Notes: a model not told the origin generated them from the sequence alone. Counted from the stretch's first letter, positions 35,404-44,390 are shown. The stretch is DNA of 64,000 nt from Ramlibacter tataouinensis (GCA_002427815.1 DIZF01000002.1:1-64000), one strand, 5' to 3'. Made by a program: numbers and translations.

Positions 35404-35416
35404 TCCTTGGCCCGGT

Positions 35417-36835
35417 TCAGGCCCCGGGCGTCAGCACTTCGCCGCGCAGCGAATGTGAATTGGTGCCGGTGATCCTTACGTCGATCAACTGGCCGGCCAG
35501 GCCCGCCGAACCCTTGAAGTTCACCATGCGATTGCACTCGGTGCGCCCGGCCAGTTCGCTCGCATCCTTGCGTGAAGGGCCTTCCACCAGGATCCGCTGC
35601 ACCGTGCCGACGCGGCTCTCGCTGATGCGACGGGCGCTGTCGTTGATGGCCGACTGCACCTGCTGCAAGCGCTTGAGCTTGACTTCGTAGGGCGTGTCGT
35701 CGTGCAGGTTCGCGGCCGGCGTTCCCGGCCGCGGGCTGAAGATGAAGCTGAAGCTGTCGTCGTAGCCGACCTCGGCTATGAGCTTCATCAGCTTGGCGAA
35801 ATCGTCTTCCGTCTCGCCCGGAAAGCCGACGATGAAATCGCTGGAAAGCGCGAGGTCCGGACGGATGGCGCGCAGCTTGCGGATCGTGCTCTTGTATTCC
35901 ATCGCCGTGTAGCCGCGCTTCATCGCCATCAGGATGCGGTCGCTGCCGTGCTGCACCGGCAGGTGCAGGTGACTCACGAGCTTGGGTACTCTTGCATAGG
36001 CCTCGATCAGCCGCAGCGTGAATTCGTTGGGGTGGCTGGTGGTGTAGCGGATGCGCTCGATGCCGGGGATGTCGGCCACGTACTCGATCAGCAGCGCGAA
36101 GTCGGCGACATCGGCCGAGTCGCCCATCTTGCCGCGATAGGCGTTGACGTTCTGGCCGAGCAAGGTGACTTCCTTGACCCCCTGGTCAGCCAGTCCGGCG
36201 ACTTCGACCAGCACATCCTCGAACGGCCGCGACACCTCCTCGCCCCGGGTATACGGCACCACGCAGTAGCTGCAGTATTTGGAGCAGCCCTCCATGATGC
36301 TCACGAACGCCGTCGCGCCGTCCACCCGGGCCGGCGGCAGTCCGTCGAACTTCTCGATCTCCGGAAAGCTGATGTCGACCTGGGGCCGCTGCTGCAGCTG
36401 GCGCTGGCGCAGCAGTTCGGGCAGCCGGTGCAGCGTCTGCGGGCCGAACACCACGTCCACGTAGGGCGCGCGCTCGATGATGGCGCTGCCTTCCTGGCTG
36501 GCGACGCAGCCGCCCACGCCGATCAGCACGCCCTTCTGCTTGAGGTGCCTGACCCGCCCGAGGTCGCTGAACACTTTCTCCTGGGCCTTTTCCCGCACCG
36601 AGCAGGTGTTGAACAGGATCAGGTCCGCTTCCTCGACGTTTTGCGTGGGCTCGTAGCCCTGGGCCGCGTTCATGACATCGGCCATCTTGTCCGAGTCGTA
36701 CTCGTTCATCTGGCAGCCGAAGGTCTTGATGAAGACCTTCTTGGGCAATGGGGCTCCCACGTTTGCCGCCGAGGCGACTGCCCCGCCCCCCGAGGGGGCC
36801 TTCGCCTGCTTGAAGCGGTTCTGCGCCGCGCTCAT
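35417..36835 (-). CDS. miaB: tRNA-2-methylthio-N6-dimethylallyladenosine synthase
   Basis: A 472-residue radical-SAM methylthiotransferase acting on A37 of tRNAs that read UNN codons. The UPF0004 domain starts KKVFIKTFGCQMNEYDSDKM and holds three cluster cysteines; the radical-SAM motif is CSKYCSYC; a TRAM domain ends the protein. The first 31 residues are an unusual Gly/Ala/Ser-rich extension encoded over a GC palindrome. The start at 36835 is supported by AGGAG five bases upstream, so the extension appears to be translated. Confidence 0.95.
   Translation of the reverse strand: MSAAQNRFKQAKAPSGGGAVASAANVGAPLPKKVFIKTFGCQMNEYDSDKMADVMNAAQGYEPTQNVEEADLILFNTCSVREKAQEKVFSDLGRVRHLKQKGVLIGVGGCVASQEGSAIIERAPYVDVVFGPQTLHRLPELLRQRQLQQRPQVDISFPEIEKFDGLPPARVDGATAFVSIMEGCSKYCSYCVVPYTRGEEVSRPFEDVLVEVAGLADQGVKEVTLLGQNVNAYRGKMGDSADVADFALLIEYVADIPGIERIRYTTSHPNEFTLRLIEAYARVPKLVSHLHLPVQHGSDRILMAMKRGYTAMEYKSTIRKLRAIRPDLALSSDFIVGFPGETEDDFAKLMKLIAEVGYDDSFSFIFSPRPGTPAANLHDDTPYEVKLKRLQQVQSAINDSARRISESRVGTVQRILVEGPSRKDASELAGRTECNRMVNFKGSAGLAGQLIDVRITGTNSHSLRGEVLTPGA
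36785..36799. repeat. GC palindrome inside the miaB N-terminal extension
   Basis: GCCCCC and GGGGGC flank CGA. Short C-run/G-run palindromes of this kind are scattered between genes in Comamonadaceae genomes as far as I recall; here it lies in frame within the coding region for the extra N-terminal residues of MiaB. Confidence 0.45.
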
Positions 36836-36843
36836 GCCGGCTC

Positions 36844-37233
36844 CTAGCGCCGCGCGCCGAAGATGAGGTTCAGCAGTTCGGCAAAGCGCAGGTAGCCGTC
36901 GGCCCCGCTGCCCGCGCCCCCGAGCTTCTGGTATTCATCCGGCGTCAACAGCCAGACCTCGTGCACCAGGCCCGAACCATCGCGGCGGTAAACCACCGGC
37001 AACTGTTTGCCGACGAGGCCGCCGGAAAGCACCAGCATGTTGTTGAGGTCGCGTATGCGCGACCCCGGCGACAGCCGGTCGGGCTTGCCGTCCATGCTGA
37101 CCTCCGGCGGTGCCGTGACCACCATCTGGCCCAGGACCACGTTCTTGGGGGCTTCCCGCCGGATGCCCTGGGCTGACGCGATGCCGGCCAGCAGGGCCGA
37201 GCCGGCGAGAAAAATCCTGATCCAGCGATTCAT
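36844..37233 (-). CDS. Exported protein of unknown function
   Basis: A 129-residue protein with signal peptide (IFLAGSALLAGIASA, cleavage after ASAQ or just before) and a mature part containing PGSRIRDLNNMLVLSG, VGKQLPVVYRRDGSGLVHEVWLLTPDEY. Proteins of this pattern occur in Comamonadaceae near miaB, function unknown. It has no cysteines or membrane segment after the signal, so it is probably periplasmic. It ends eight bases before the miaB ATG and may share its transcript. Confidence 0.8.
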   Translation of the reverse strand: MNRWIRIFLAGSALLAGIASAQGIRREAPKNVVLGQMVVTAPPEVSMDGKPDRLSPGSRIRDLNNMLVLSGGLVGKQLPVVYRRDGSGLVHEVWLLTPDEYQKLGGAGSGADGYLRFAELLNLIFGARR

Positions 37234-37263
37234 GGTTTACATCCAGAGGCTGTGCAAATGGCA

Positions 37264-37288
37264 AAGGCACTGTGCGGGACAGTGCCTT
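37264..37288 (-). terminator. Terminator downstream of tRNA-Met
   Basis: AAGGCACTGT and ACAGTGCCTT form a perfect ten-pair stem around a five-base loop, 28 bases beyond the tRNA 3' end. On the minus strand it is followed by a short T-containing stretch (TTTGCCATTTG), enough for partial rho-independent termination. Confidence 0.75.
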
Positions 37289-37315
37289 CGTTGTCAACGC
37301 GAGGCGTTGGGAATC

Positions 37316-37392
37316 TGGTGGCGCTTCACGGACTCGAACCGCGGACCTGTGGATTATGATTCCATCGCTCTAACCGACTGAGCTAAAGCGCC
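37316..37392 (-). tRNA. tRNA-Met (CAT), elongator type
   Basis: A 77-base cloverleaf on the minus strand: acceptor GGCGCTT paired with AAGCGCC, D arm GCTC-AGTCGGTTA-GAGC, anticodon loop ATCATAA with CAT, T arm CGCGG-TTCGAGT-CCGTG (one non-Watson-Crick pair) and an encoded CCA end. The first acceptor pair is G-C, so it is elongator and not initiator methionine tRNA. The outermost pair of the anticodon stem is A-C mismatched. Confidence 0.95.
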
Positions 37393-37499
37393 GAGCCATC
37401 GATTATAGACAGGCAGCACGGATCAGGCTGGCGGCTGGCGATTTCCACCGCCGCCCGCGAACCTGAACCGGTCCGTTCCCCGCCGCGCGGCCGTCCGCG

Positions 37500-38279
37500 T
37501 CACTCGTTCTTGAACTGCGCCTTGCGCTTGTTGACGAAGGCGTCCATGCCTTCCTTCTGGTCGGCTGTCGCGAACGTTGCATGGAACATGCGGCGCTCGA
37601 ACATCACGCCATCGCTCAATGCGCTCTCGAAGGCGCGGTTGACGGATTCCTTGGCGGCCATCACCGCGATCTGCGAGAACTCGCAAATGGTCAATGCCGC
37701 GGCCACGGCTTCGTCCATGAGCTTGTCCAGCGGCACCACCCGGCTGACCAGGCCGCAGCGTTCAGCCTCCGTCGCGTCCATCATCCGCGCCGTCAGCACC
37801 ATGTCCATGGCCTTGGCCTTGCCCACGGCGCGCGGCAGCCGCTGCGTCCCGCCGGCGCCGGGAATGATGCCCAGCTTGATTTCGGGCTGGCCGAACTTCG
37901 CGTTCTCGGCCGCGATGATGAAGTCGCACATCATCGTGAGCTCGCAGCCTCCGCCCAGCGCGAAGCCGCTGACGGCCGCGATCACCGGCTTGCGAATGCT
38001 GCGGATGGTTTCCCAGTTGCGGGTGATGTAGTCGTCCTTGTACACGTCGGCGAACGACCAACTGGCCATCGCGCCGATGTCGGCGCCGGCGGCAAAGGCC
38101 TTCTCGCTACCGGTGAGGATCATGCAGCCGATGGCCGGGTCGGCGTCGAAGGCCTTCAGGGCCGCGCCCAGCTCGTCCATCAGCTGGTTGTTCAACGCGT
38201 TGAGCTGCTTGGGCCGGTTCAAGGTCACGATGCCGACCTTGCCGCCTTCCGTGCGCACCTCGATGAGGTCGTGGGCCAT
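37500..38279 (-). CDS. Enoyl-CoA hydratase, PaaF-like
   Basis: A 259-residue crotonase-fold enzyme with both catalytic glutamates: ALGGGCELTMMCDF and GQPEIKLGIIPGAGGTQRL. Such enzymes hydrate enoyl-CoA esters; the position beside paaG and paaK suggests the 2,3-dehydroadipyl-CoA hydratase step of phenylacetate degradation, though general fatty-acid oxidation is possible. AGGAGA precedes ATG 38279 by six bases. It is divergent from paaG around a TetR-type palindrome. Confidence 0.9.
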   Translation of the reverse strand: MAHDLIEVRTEGGKVGIVTLNRPKQLNALNNQLMDELGAALKAFDADPAIGCMILTGSEKAFAAGADIGAMASWSFADVYKDDYITRNWETIRSIRKPVIAAVSGFALGGGCELTMMCDFIIAAENAKFGQPEIKLGIIPGAGGTQRLPRAVGKAKAMDMVLTARMMDATEAERCGLVSRVVPLDKLMDEAVAAALTICEFSQIAVMAAKESVNRAFESALSDGVMFERRMFHATFATADQKEGMDAFVNKRKAQFKNE

Positions 38280-38327
38280 GGGTTTCTCCTGTGGTGTTGG
38301 CCAACTATACCCAACGTGAGTCACGAG

Positions 38328-38343
38328 CCGACCGATCGGTTGG
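38328..38343. promoter_or_regulatory. TetR-type operator between paaF-like and paaG genes
   Basis: CCGACCGATCGGTTGG is a 16-bp palindrome with one mismatched pair, centred in the divergent intergenic region. Its ACCGA-TCGGT core resembles the sites reported for TetR-family regulators of phenylacetate (PaaR) and acyl-CoA genes in Betaproteobacteria. No such regulator is encoded in the window. Confidence 0.65.
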
Positions 38344-38384
38344 CCAATGATAGAGTCACTCCAGGAGACAACACAGGAGTACAC

Positions 38385-39188
38385 ATGACAGAGCAGACCA
38401 TCCTCTACGAGGCCCGCGGCGCAGTGGCCGTGGTCACGCTGAACCGGCCGCAGTCCCTCAACAGTTTCACGCGCGCCATGCACCGCGAGCTCTGGTCCGT
38501 GCTGGACCGGATCGAATCGGACAAGTCCATCCGCGCGCTGGTCGTCACCGGCGCCGGCCGGGGCTTTTGTGCCGGGGCCGACCTGGCCGAATTCGACTTC
38601 GAGCCCGGCCCCGACCTGGCGCGGCGCGCCGACCCGGGGCCGCTGATCGATGAGGCGTTCAATCCCACGGTGCGCAGGCTGCAGGCCCTGCGGGTGCCGA
38701 CTGTCGCCGCCGTCAACGGGGTGGCCGCGGGGGCGGGAGCATCCCTGGCGATGACCTGCGACCTGGCGGTCGCTGCGCCCAACGCGGTCTTTATCCAGGC
38801 GTTCAGCAAGATCGGCCTGGTGCCGGATGCCGGCGGCAGCTGGTTCCTGGTCAGACGCCTTGGGCTGGCGCGGGCGCTGGGCTGCGCCATGCTGGGCGAC
38901 AAGCTGAGCGCGGTGGATGCCAAGGAGCAGGGGATGATCTGGGATGTCGCAGCCGAAGGTGAAGACTGCATCGAAGCAGCGCTGCGGTTGGCCCGGCGGC
39001 TGGCGGACATGCCCACCCAGGCGCTGGTCCAGACCCGCAAGCTGTTGCGGGCGGCCGCCAGCAACGACCTGGACACGCAACTCGATGCCGAGCGTGACAC
39101 CCAGTCGGCCCTGGGCCGGACGCACGACTACATCGAAGGCGTGATGGCGTTCCGCGAGAAGCGCTCGCCACGGTTCAAGGGCGAATAG
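38385..39188 (+). CDS. paaG: 2-(1,2-epoxy-1,2-dihydrophenyl)acetyl-CoA isomerase
   Basis: A 267-residue crotonase-family isomerase of the phenylacetate pathway; it turns the ring epoxide into the oxepin. It shows GAGRGFCAGADLAEF (oxyanion hole), VNGVAAGAGASLAMTCDL and the aspartate in GLVPDAGGSWFLVRRLG, which replaces the second hydratase glutamate as in PaaG. ACACAGGAG precedes the ATG. The downstream genes follow without promoter-sized gaps: the paaI remnant starts one base after its stop codon, then paaK. Confidence 0.93.
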   Translation: MTEQTILYEARGAVAVVTLNRPQSLNSFTRAMHRELWSVLDRIESDKSIRALVVTGAGRGFCAGADLAEFDFEPGPDLARRADPGPLIDEAFNPTVRRLQALRVPTVAAVNGVAAGAGASLAMTCDLAVAAPNAVFIQAFSKIGLVPDAGGSWFLVRRLGLARALGCAMLGDKLSAVDAKEQGMIWDVAAEGEDCIEAALRLARRLADMPTQALVQTRKLLRAAASNDLDTQLDAERDTQSALGRTHDYIEGVMAFREKRSPRFKGE

Positions 39189-39189
39189 C

Positions 39190-39350
39190 ATGAGCCTGGA
39201 TCCGCGCAAGCTCGCCGCGCAGGTGGGCGATACGATGTACGCAGCCGACCGGGCCAGCCCTGAATTCATGCAGATCGAGCTGGTGAGCTGCGCGCCGGGT
39301 CGCGCGGTGACCCCCAGATCCCGGGCCATGTGATTGCGGAGCCGATATGA
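39190..39350 (+). pseudogene. paaI: paaI remnant: thioesterase gene with internal deletion
   Basis: The first 40 codons (MSLDPRKLAAQVGDTMYAAD to APGRAV) match the usual N-terminus of PaaI, the hotdog-fold thioesterase of the pathway. The frame then closes at 39333 (48 codons in all). In another frame the next bases read PQIPGHVIAEPI and stop at 39350, where TGA overlaps the paaK ATG as ATGA. That is how an intact paaI would end. So about 90-100 codons seem to be lost from the middle with a frame change. The remaining piece lacks the catalytic residues. Similarity to PaaI is from memory. Confidence 0.72.
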
Positions 39351-40645
39351 AGCACTTTCCCCTGGAGCCGATCGAGAAAGCCGGAGTCGACGAGCTGCGC
39401 GCGCTGCAACTCAAGCGGCTGCAGGCAACGCTGCAGCATGCCTACGCGAACTCGCCCGTGTACCGGGCCAAGTTCAACGCGGCCGGCGTGCAGCCCGGCG
39501 ATTGCCGGTCGCTGGCCGACCTGGCGAAGTTTCCCTTCACCACCAAGAAGGACCTGCGCGACAGCTACCCCTTCGGAATGTTCGCCGTGCCGCGCGAGCA
39601 ATGCGTGCGCGTGCATGCGTCCAGCGGCACCACCGGCAAACCAACCGTGGTGGGCTACACGCGCAACGACATCGACATCTGGTCCCATGTGATGGCGCGC
39701 AGCATCCGCGCTTCGGGGGCGCGGCCCGGCGATCTGGTGCATGTGAGTTACGGCTATGGTCTTTTCACCGGCGGACTGGGCGCGCACTACGGTGCCGAGC
39801 GGCTGGGCCTCACGGTGGTGCCTTTCGGCGGCGGCCAGACCGAGCGGCAGGTGCAGCTGATCCACGATTTCCGGCCCGACATCATCATGGTGACGCCCAG
39901 CTACATGCTGGCCATCGCCGACGAATTCGAACGCCAGGGGCTGGACCCGGCCCGCTCCAGCCTGCGCCTGGGCATCTTCGGCGCCGAGCCCTGGACCAAC
40001 GACATGCGCGCCGCCATCCAGCGTCGCATGGACATGGACGCGGTCGACATCTACGGTCTGTCCGAAGTGATGGGCCCGGGCGTGGCCAACGAATGCGTGG
40101 AGACCAAGGACGGGCCCACCATCTGGGAGGATCACTTCTATCCGGAGGTGATCGATCCGGAATCCGGCCAGACCCTGCCAGAGGGCGAACTCGGTGAGCT
40201 GGTGTTCACCAGCCTGACCAAGGAGGCGCTGCCCATCATCCGTTACCGTACGCGCGACCTCACCCGGCTGTTGCCGGGCACGGCCCGCACCATGCGGCGC
40301 ATGGAGAAGATCACGGGTCGCAGCGACGACATGATGATCGTGCGCGGCGTGAATGTATTCCCGACGCAGATCGAGGAGCTGATCCTGAAGCGCAACGAGC
40401 TGACGCCGCATTACCAGTGCATCCTCACGCGCGAAGGCCCGCTCGATGCGTTGACCGTGGCGGTCGAAACCCGGCACGGCGTGGCGGTCGACTCGGCCGA
40501 AGCGCAGGCGGCGGCGCAGACCCTGGCGCACGAGATCAAGACCTACATCGGCACTTCCGCGAGCATCGAACTGCGTCCCGCCGGCGGCATCGAGCGCAGC
40601 CTGGGCAAGGCCAGGCGGGTGCTGGACCAGCGCAAACTTCTTTGA
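39347..40645 (+). CDS. paaK: Phenylacetate-CoA ligase
   Basis: A 432-residue adenylate-forming enzyme for the first step of phenylacetate degradation (phenylacetate, ATP and CoA). The P-loop SSGTTGKPTVVGYTRND lies near residues 88-104; YGLSEVMGPGVANEC and the hinge region with RSDDMMIVRGVNVFP (Arg-Asp) follow. Length is normal. GGAG lies before the ATG. It ends the paaG group; the ring epoxidase genes paaABCDE are not in the window. Confidence 0.96.
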   Translation: MKHFPLEPIEKAGVDELRALQLKRLQATLQHAYANSPVYRAKFNAAGVQPGDCRSLADLAKFPFTTKKDLRDSYPFGMFAVPREQCVRVHASSGTTGKPTVVGYTRNDIDIWSHVMARSIRASGARPGDLVHVSYGYGLFTGGLGAHYGAERLGLTVVPFGGGQTERQVQLIHDFRPDIIMVTPSYMLAIADEFERQGLDPARSSLRLGIFGAEPWTNDMRAAIQRRMDMDAVDIYGLSEVMGPGVANECVETKDGPTIWEDHFYPEVIDPESGQTLPEGELGELVFTSLTKEALPIIRYRTRDLTRLLPGTARTMRRMEKITGRSDDMMIVRGVNVFPTQIEELILKRNELTPHYQCILTREGPLDALTVAVETRHGVAVDSAEAQAAAQTLAHEIKTYIGTSASIELRPAGGIERSLGKARRVLDQRKLL

Positions 40646-40661
40646 ACGCAGGCCGGCCCGG

Positions 40662-41801
40662 CTAGCGCTGCTCGATCTTCTCGACCATCAGGTCGACATA
40701 GGTCTCTTCGCCCATGTTGACCCGGATGCGCACCGGCAGGTACTGCAGGCTGGGTGCGAACCATATCTCGGCTGTGATGTTGCCTCGAGAGTCGGCGATC
40801 GGCCGGGGTATGAGGTGGAACGCTTCCACGTCGCCGAATCCCGGCGTCTTGAGCATGTCGCGCCCGACGATGTCGTAGGTCCAGAGGTCGACACCGCCCG
40901 GCCGGGCCATCCAGAGGCTGACGCTGCGGCCCACCTCCAGCGGGTCCTGGCCGGTGGCGAAGCGATGGCTCAGCTCCACGAACTGGCTGGCCGTGTCCTG
41001 CACGCCGGGGGGGCGCGGCACCCTGCGCCCGTCGGACAACACGATCGTGTCCTCGCCCAGCCGCGCCGTGCGCGGGCCGCTGCTGCGCAGTTCCTCGTAA
41101 GCCTGTGGCTTCAGGCCCTGCGGCGTCACCTCGCCCTGACTGGTCATCGCCAGGCTCACCAGCAATGTGATGTCAATGGCGACTCGCGTTTGATAACGCT
41201 GGTCCTGCCGCTGCCACTGCACCCGGGCGCTCCCGTGCAACTCGCCGTGGCGGAACAGTCCGCCCAGCCGGTAGTTCAGGCGTGTGTCGACCGGCCAGCT
41301 GTCCAGATCCGGTCCCGGTGCTTCGGCTGGCGGCCCGGAAGCCGCGACCTGCGGCGCCGCGGCCGTGTCCGTGGTTTGCGGCGAAGTCGTTGTGACGTCG
41401 GTCGGTGCGGGCGCGGACGCGGGTGCATCCGGCGCCTGCGCAGCGGCAACCGTGGGCGCCGCGGGCTCTTGCGGTTCGGTTGCGGCCGATGCCGGTTCGG
41501 CGGGTGCGGAGGCCGCCGGCTGTGGCCGAGGGGCGGCTTGCCTTCTGGCGATCGAAGTGACGGCGGGCCGCGCCGGTCGGGTGCGCGCCACGGGCGGTGG
41601 CGGTGTCGCTGCCGGCGCGACCGGGACTTCCGGCTGCAGCAGGCGCGTGAGCATTGGAACGGGCATAAGCCGAAGCGCCGTCGCCTGTTGGAGTTGGTGA
41701 GCGAACCAGTTCAGCGCCAACGCATGAAGCAGCAGCACCAGCGCCAACAGCGCCAGCAATGGCCGGCGCGGGCCGGGGCTCAGAGGTGCGGCGCCAGCCA
41801 C
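40662..41801 (-). CDS. DUF3108-domain protein with N-terminal anchor
   Basis: A 379-residue protein: one N-terminal membrane segment (about 14-32), a TonB-like proline/alanine-rich linker (about 50-165), and a C-terminal DUF3108 domain (about 180-375) with WPVDTRLNYRLGG and DLWTYDIVGRD. The linker suggests that it spans the periplasm. GTG 41801 is chosen: it starts inside the end of the M61 peptidase gene (22-base overlap) and gives a normal anchor; a longer frame to 41996 lies wholly over that gene. Function of the domain is unknown. Confidence 0.82.
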   Translation of the reverse strand: MAGAAPLSPGPRRPLLALLALVLLLHALALNWFAHQLQQATALRLMPVPMLTRLLQPEVPVAPAATPPPPVARTRPARPAVTSIARRQAAPRPQPAASAPAEPASAATEPQEPAAPTVAAAQAPDAPASAPAPTDVTTTSPQTTDTAAAPQVAASGPPAEAPGPDLDSWPVDTRLNYRLGGLFRHGELHGSARVQWQRQDQRYQTRVAIDITLLVSLAMTSQGEVTPQGLKPQAYEELRSSGPRTARLGEDTIVLSDGRRVPRPPGVQDTASQFVELSHRFATGQDPLEVGRSVSLWMARPGGVDLWTYDIVGRDMLKTPGFGDVEAFHLIPRPIADSRGNITAEIWFAPSLQYLPVRIRVNMGEETYVDLMVEKIEQR

Positions 41802-43543
41802 GGCTGGGCTCGGGCTGCGTCGCGCAGGACCAGCCTCCAGGTGGTGACGGCGGCGGGCAGGTTGAGTTCCAGTCGCAACAGCCGGCGGTCGCGCGCCACC
41901 AGAGCCGTGATCTTCTTGTGCCCGCCCGCGTAGAAAGGCAGATCGTCCAGCTTGGCCAGGCGCCAGCCCGTGCCGGCGACTTCGACGCCCAGCCACTCAT
42001 CGCCTGCCGCCAGGCCGGCCTGCTCGGCCGCGCCGCCGCGCAGCACGGTCTTGATCTGCAGCGGGGTGGTCTCGTTCATGCGCAGGCCCAAACGCTGCGG
42101 CAGCTGGGCCGGCTCCTCGAGCACTGCGACGCCGTGGGCCTGCAGTAGCGCTTCGAGCGGAAGTTCGCGCGTGCCATGGACCCATGCGGCGATTTCACGG
42201 GTGAAGGCGCGCCCGCCCAGGTCCTTGAGCACCGCCGCGAAATCGGCCTCGGTCATCGGACCGGCCTTGCAGCGCTGCCACAGGGCACGCATGACGGCGT
42301 CGAGCGTGGTCTTGCCTTCCTCGCGCAGTGTCAGGTCGAAGCACAGCGCGACCAGCGCACCCTTGGTGTAGTAGCTAACGGTCGCGTTGGCGGTGTTCTC
42401 GTCCTGGCGGTAGTACTTGACCCAGGCATCGAAGCTGGCCTGGGCCACCGCCTGGACCTGGCGCCCCGGCGTCTGCAGCACCTGGTTGATGGTCTTGTTG
42501 AGCAGCTTGAGGTAGTTCGCGTCGTCGATCAGGCCGGCACGGCGCAGCAGCAGGTCGTCGTAATAGCTGGTGAAACCCTCGAAGAACCACAGCAGCTGCG
42601 TGTAGTTCTCGCTGCCATAGTCGTATTGCGCGAATTCGGCCGGACGCAGGTGCTTGACGTTCCAGGTGTGGAAATACTCGTGGCTGATCAGGCCCAGCAG
42701 CGTCACGTAGCCGTCGGTCACATGCGCCTCGCCCAACCGCGGCAAGTCGCGTCGCGCCGCGATCAGCGCGGTGGAATTGCGGTGCTCAAGGCCGCCGTAG
42801 CCGTCGTCCACGGCGTTGAGCATGAACAGATAGCTCTTGTGCAGCGGACGTTTGCGTTCGTGCCAGAAACGGATCTCGGTCTCGCAGATCTTCTGCACGT
42901 CCTCCAGCAGGCGGGCCCCGTCGAAGGCCTCGGTGGCGCCCGAAACGACCATTCGGTGCGGCACGCCGCCGGCCTTGAAGTCGCCGCTCCAGAAAGGCCC
43001 GATCTCCACGGGGCAATCGACCAGTTCGTCGTAGTCGGCGGCCAGGTAAGTGCCGAAGCCGCGCTTGCCGCATTTGTGCGGCACGAGGCCGGTGGCGGCC
43101 TGCCATTGGTGAATCCCCTTGACGTTCACCAGTTCCAGCGCATGGACCGAGCTTTCCTGGCCGTGCACTTTCAGGCACAGGCTGGTGCCGTTGAAGAAAC
43201 CGCGCTGGGTATCCAGCCAAGCGGTTCGCACCGAGTGGTCAAAGGCATAGACCTCGTAACTCAGCTGCAACGGCTGGTTCGGGACGCACCCGATCTGCCA
43301 GTTGCACTTGTCCAGCTGCTGCACCGGAATCGACTGCCCGTTCTGACGCGCGGCCAGGCGCTGCAGGTTCCTGGAAAACTCGCGCACCAGATAGCTGCCG
43401 GGAATCCACACCGGGAGCGAAACCCGTTGCCCGGCCGCCGGCCGGTCGATGCTGAGGGTGACGCGAAACAGGTGCGCGTGCAGATCCGCCGCCTCCACGC
43501 GGTAATGGACACTGGCGCTGCGAGGCGATGAGGTGCTGGGCAT
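41780..43543 (-). CDS. M61-family metallopeptidase with PDZ domain
   Basis: A 587-residue peptidase of the glycyl aminopeptidase type. The zinc motif HEYFH (288-292) lies in SHEYFHTWNVKHLRPAEF, followed by the glutamate in WFFEGFTSYYDDLLLRRAG. An N-terminal beta-domain (1-165) precedes the thermolysin-like domain, and a PDZ domain (about 490-560) is at the C-terminus. No signal peptide is seen, so it is probably cytoplasmic. It overlaps the DUF3108 gene downstream and is likely cotranscribed. Confidence 0.92.
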   Translation of the reverse strand: MPSTSSPRSASVHYRVEAADLHAHLFRVTLSIDRPAAGQRVSLPVWIPGSYLVREFSRNLQRLAARQNGQSIPVQQLDKCNWQIGCVPNQPLQLSYEVYAFDHSVRTAWLDTQRGFFNGTSLCLKVHGQESSVHALELVNVKGIHQWQAATGLVPHKCGKRGFGTYLAADYDELVDCPVEIGPFWSGDFKAGGVPHRMVVSGATEAFDGARLLEDVQKICETEIRFWHERKRPLHKSYLFMLNAVDDGYGGLEHRNSTALIAARRDLPRLGEAHVTDGYVTLLGLISHEYFHTWNVKHLRPAEFAQYDYGSENYTQLLWFFEGFTSYYDDLLLRRAGLIDDANYLKLLNKTINQVLQTPGRQVQAVAQASFDAWVKYYRQDENTANATVSYYTKGALVALCFDLTLREEGKTTLDAVMRALWQRCKAGPMTEADFAAVLKDLGGRAFTREIAAWVHGTRELPLEALLQAHGVAVLEEPAQLPQRLGLRMNETTPLQIKTVLRGGAAEQAGLAAGDEWLGVEVAGTGWRLAKLDDLPFYAGGHKKITALVARDRRLLRLELNLPAAVTTWRLVLRDAARAQPWLAPHL

Positions 43544-43651
43544 GGGACGACTATACGCAACGAAAGCGGCACGCCATTGATGCGCCCGGGCCGCTCGATG
43601 CGTTGCAGCCCGCGCTGGCGCAACAGCTTCAGCCGCCGTCGTGGCGGCGGC

Positions 43652-44368
43652 TCACTTGGCGTCGGCCAGCAGCTTCTCGACCTGTTGCGCACCGACGGCG
43701 CCGGGTACCCGGCTGCCGTCGGCGAACACCAGGGTCGGCGTGCCGCCGATCTTGTACTTCTTGCCGAACTCGACGTTGCGGGCCAGCGCCGCCGTGTCAC
43801 AGCTGGCCGTCGGCGTGGCCTGGTCGCGCACCATCCAGTCCTGCCATGCCTTGCCCTTGTCCTTGGCGCACCAGATGTTGCGGGCCTTGTCGGCCGAATC
43901 CGGACCCAGGATCGGGAACAGGAACAGGTGCACGGTGACGTTGTCCACCTTCTGCAGCTCGCGCTCGAAGCGCTTGCAGTAGCCGCAGTTCGGGTCTTCG
44001 AAGACCGCGAGCTTGCGCTTGCCGTTGCCGCGCACGATGGTGAACGCGTCCTTGATCGGCAGTGCCGAGAAATCGATGGCCATCAGCTTGTTCTGGCGCT
44101 CCTCGGTCAGGTCGCGTTGGTCATGCGTGTCGATCATGCGGCCCTGGATCAGGTAGTTTCCCTCCGCATCGGTGTAGAAGAGCTCCATGCCGACACGAAC
44201 TTCATACAGCCCGGCCATCGGGGTCTTGCGGACTTCGTCGATCTTCGGCAATCGTGGAAGCCGTTCGGACAGCGTCTTGCGGATGGCCGCTTCCTGCGCC
44301 TGCGCACCGGGGGCCATCAGGCTCGCAATCACCAGGGCTGCCAGAGCCGCGATCTTGTTCAATGTCAT
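43652..44368 (-). CDS. dsbC: Periplasmic disulfide isomerase DsbC
   Basis: A 238-residue thioredoxin-fold protein with signal peptide (cleavage after PGAQA), an N-terminal dimerisation region (about 28-90), and the redox motif CGYC (C128-C131) in FEDPNCGYCKRFE. A second cysteine pair (NIWC, ASCD) matches the structural disulfide of DsbC, and the cis-proline is in GGTPTLVF. It corrects wrong disulfides in the periplasm. It follows the UbiH-type gene by 22 bases and so may share its transcript. Confidence 0.93.
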   Translation of the reverse strand: MTLNKIAALAALVIASLMAPGAQAQEAAIRKTLSERLPRLPKIDEVRKTPMAGLYEVRVGMELFYTDAEGNYLIQGRMIDTHDQRDLTEERQNKLMAIDFSALPIKDAFTIVRGNGKRKLAVFEDPNCGYCKRFERELQKVDNVTVHLFLFPILGPDSADKARNIWCAKDKGKAWQDWMVRDQATPTASCDTAALARNVEFGKKYKIGGTPTLVFADGSRVPGAVGAQQVEKLLADAK

Positions 44369-44390
44369 TGTTGTTCCATCCGTTCCACAA

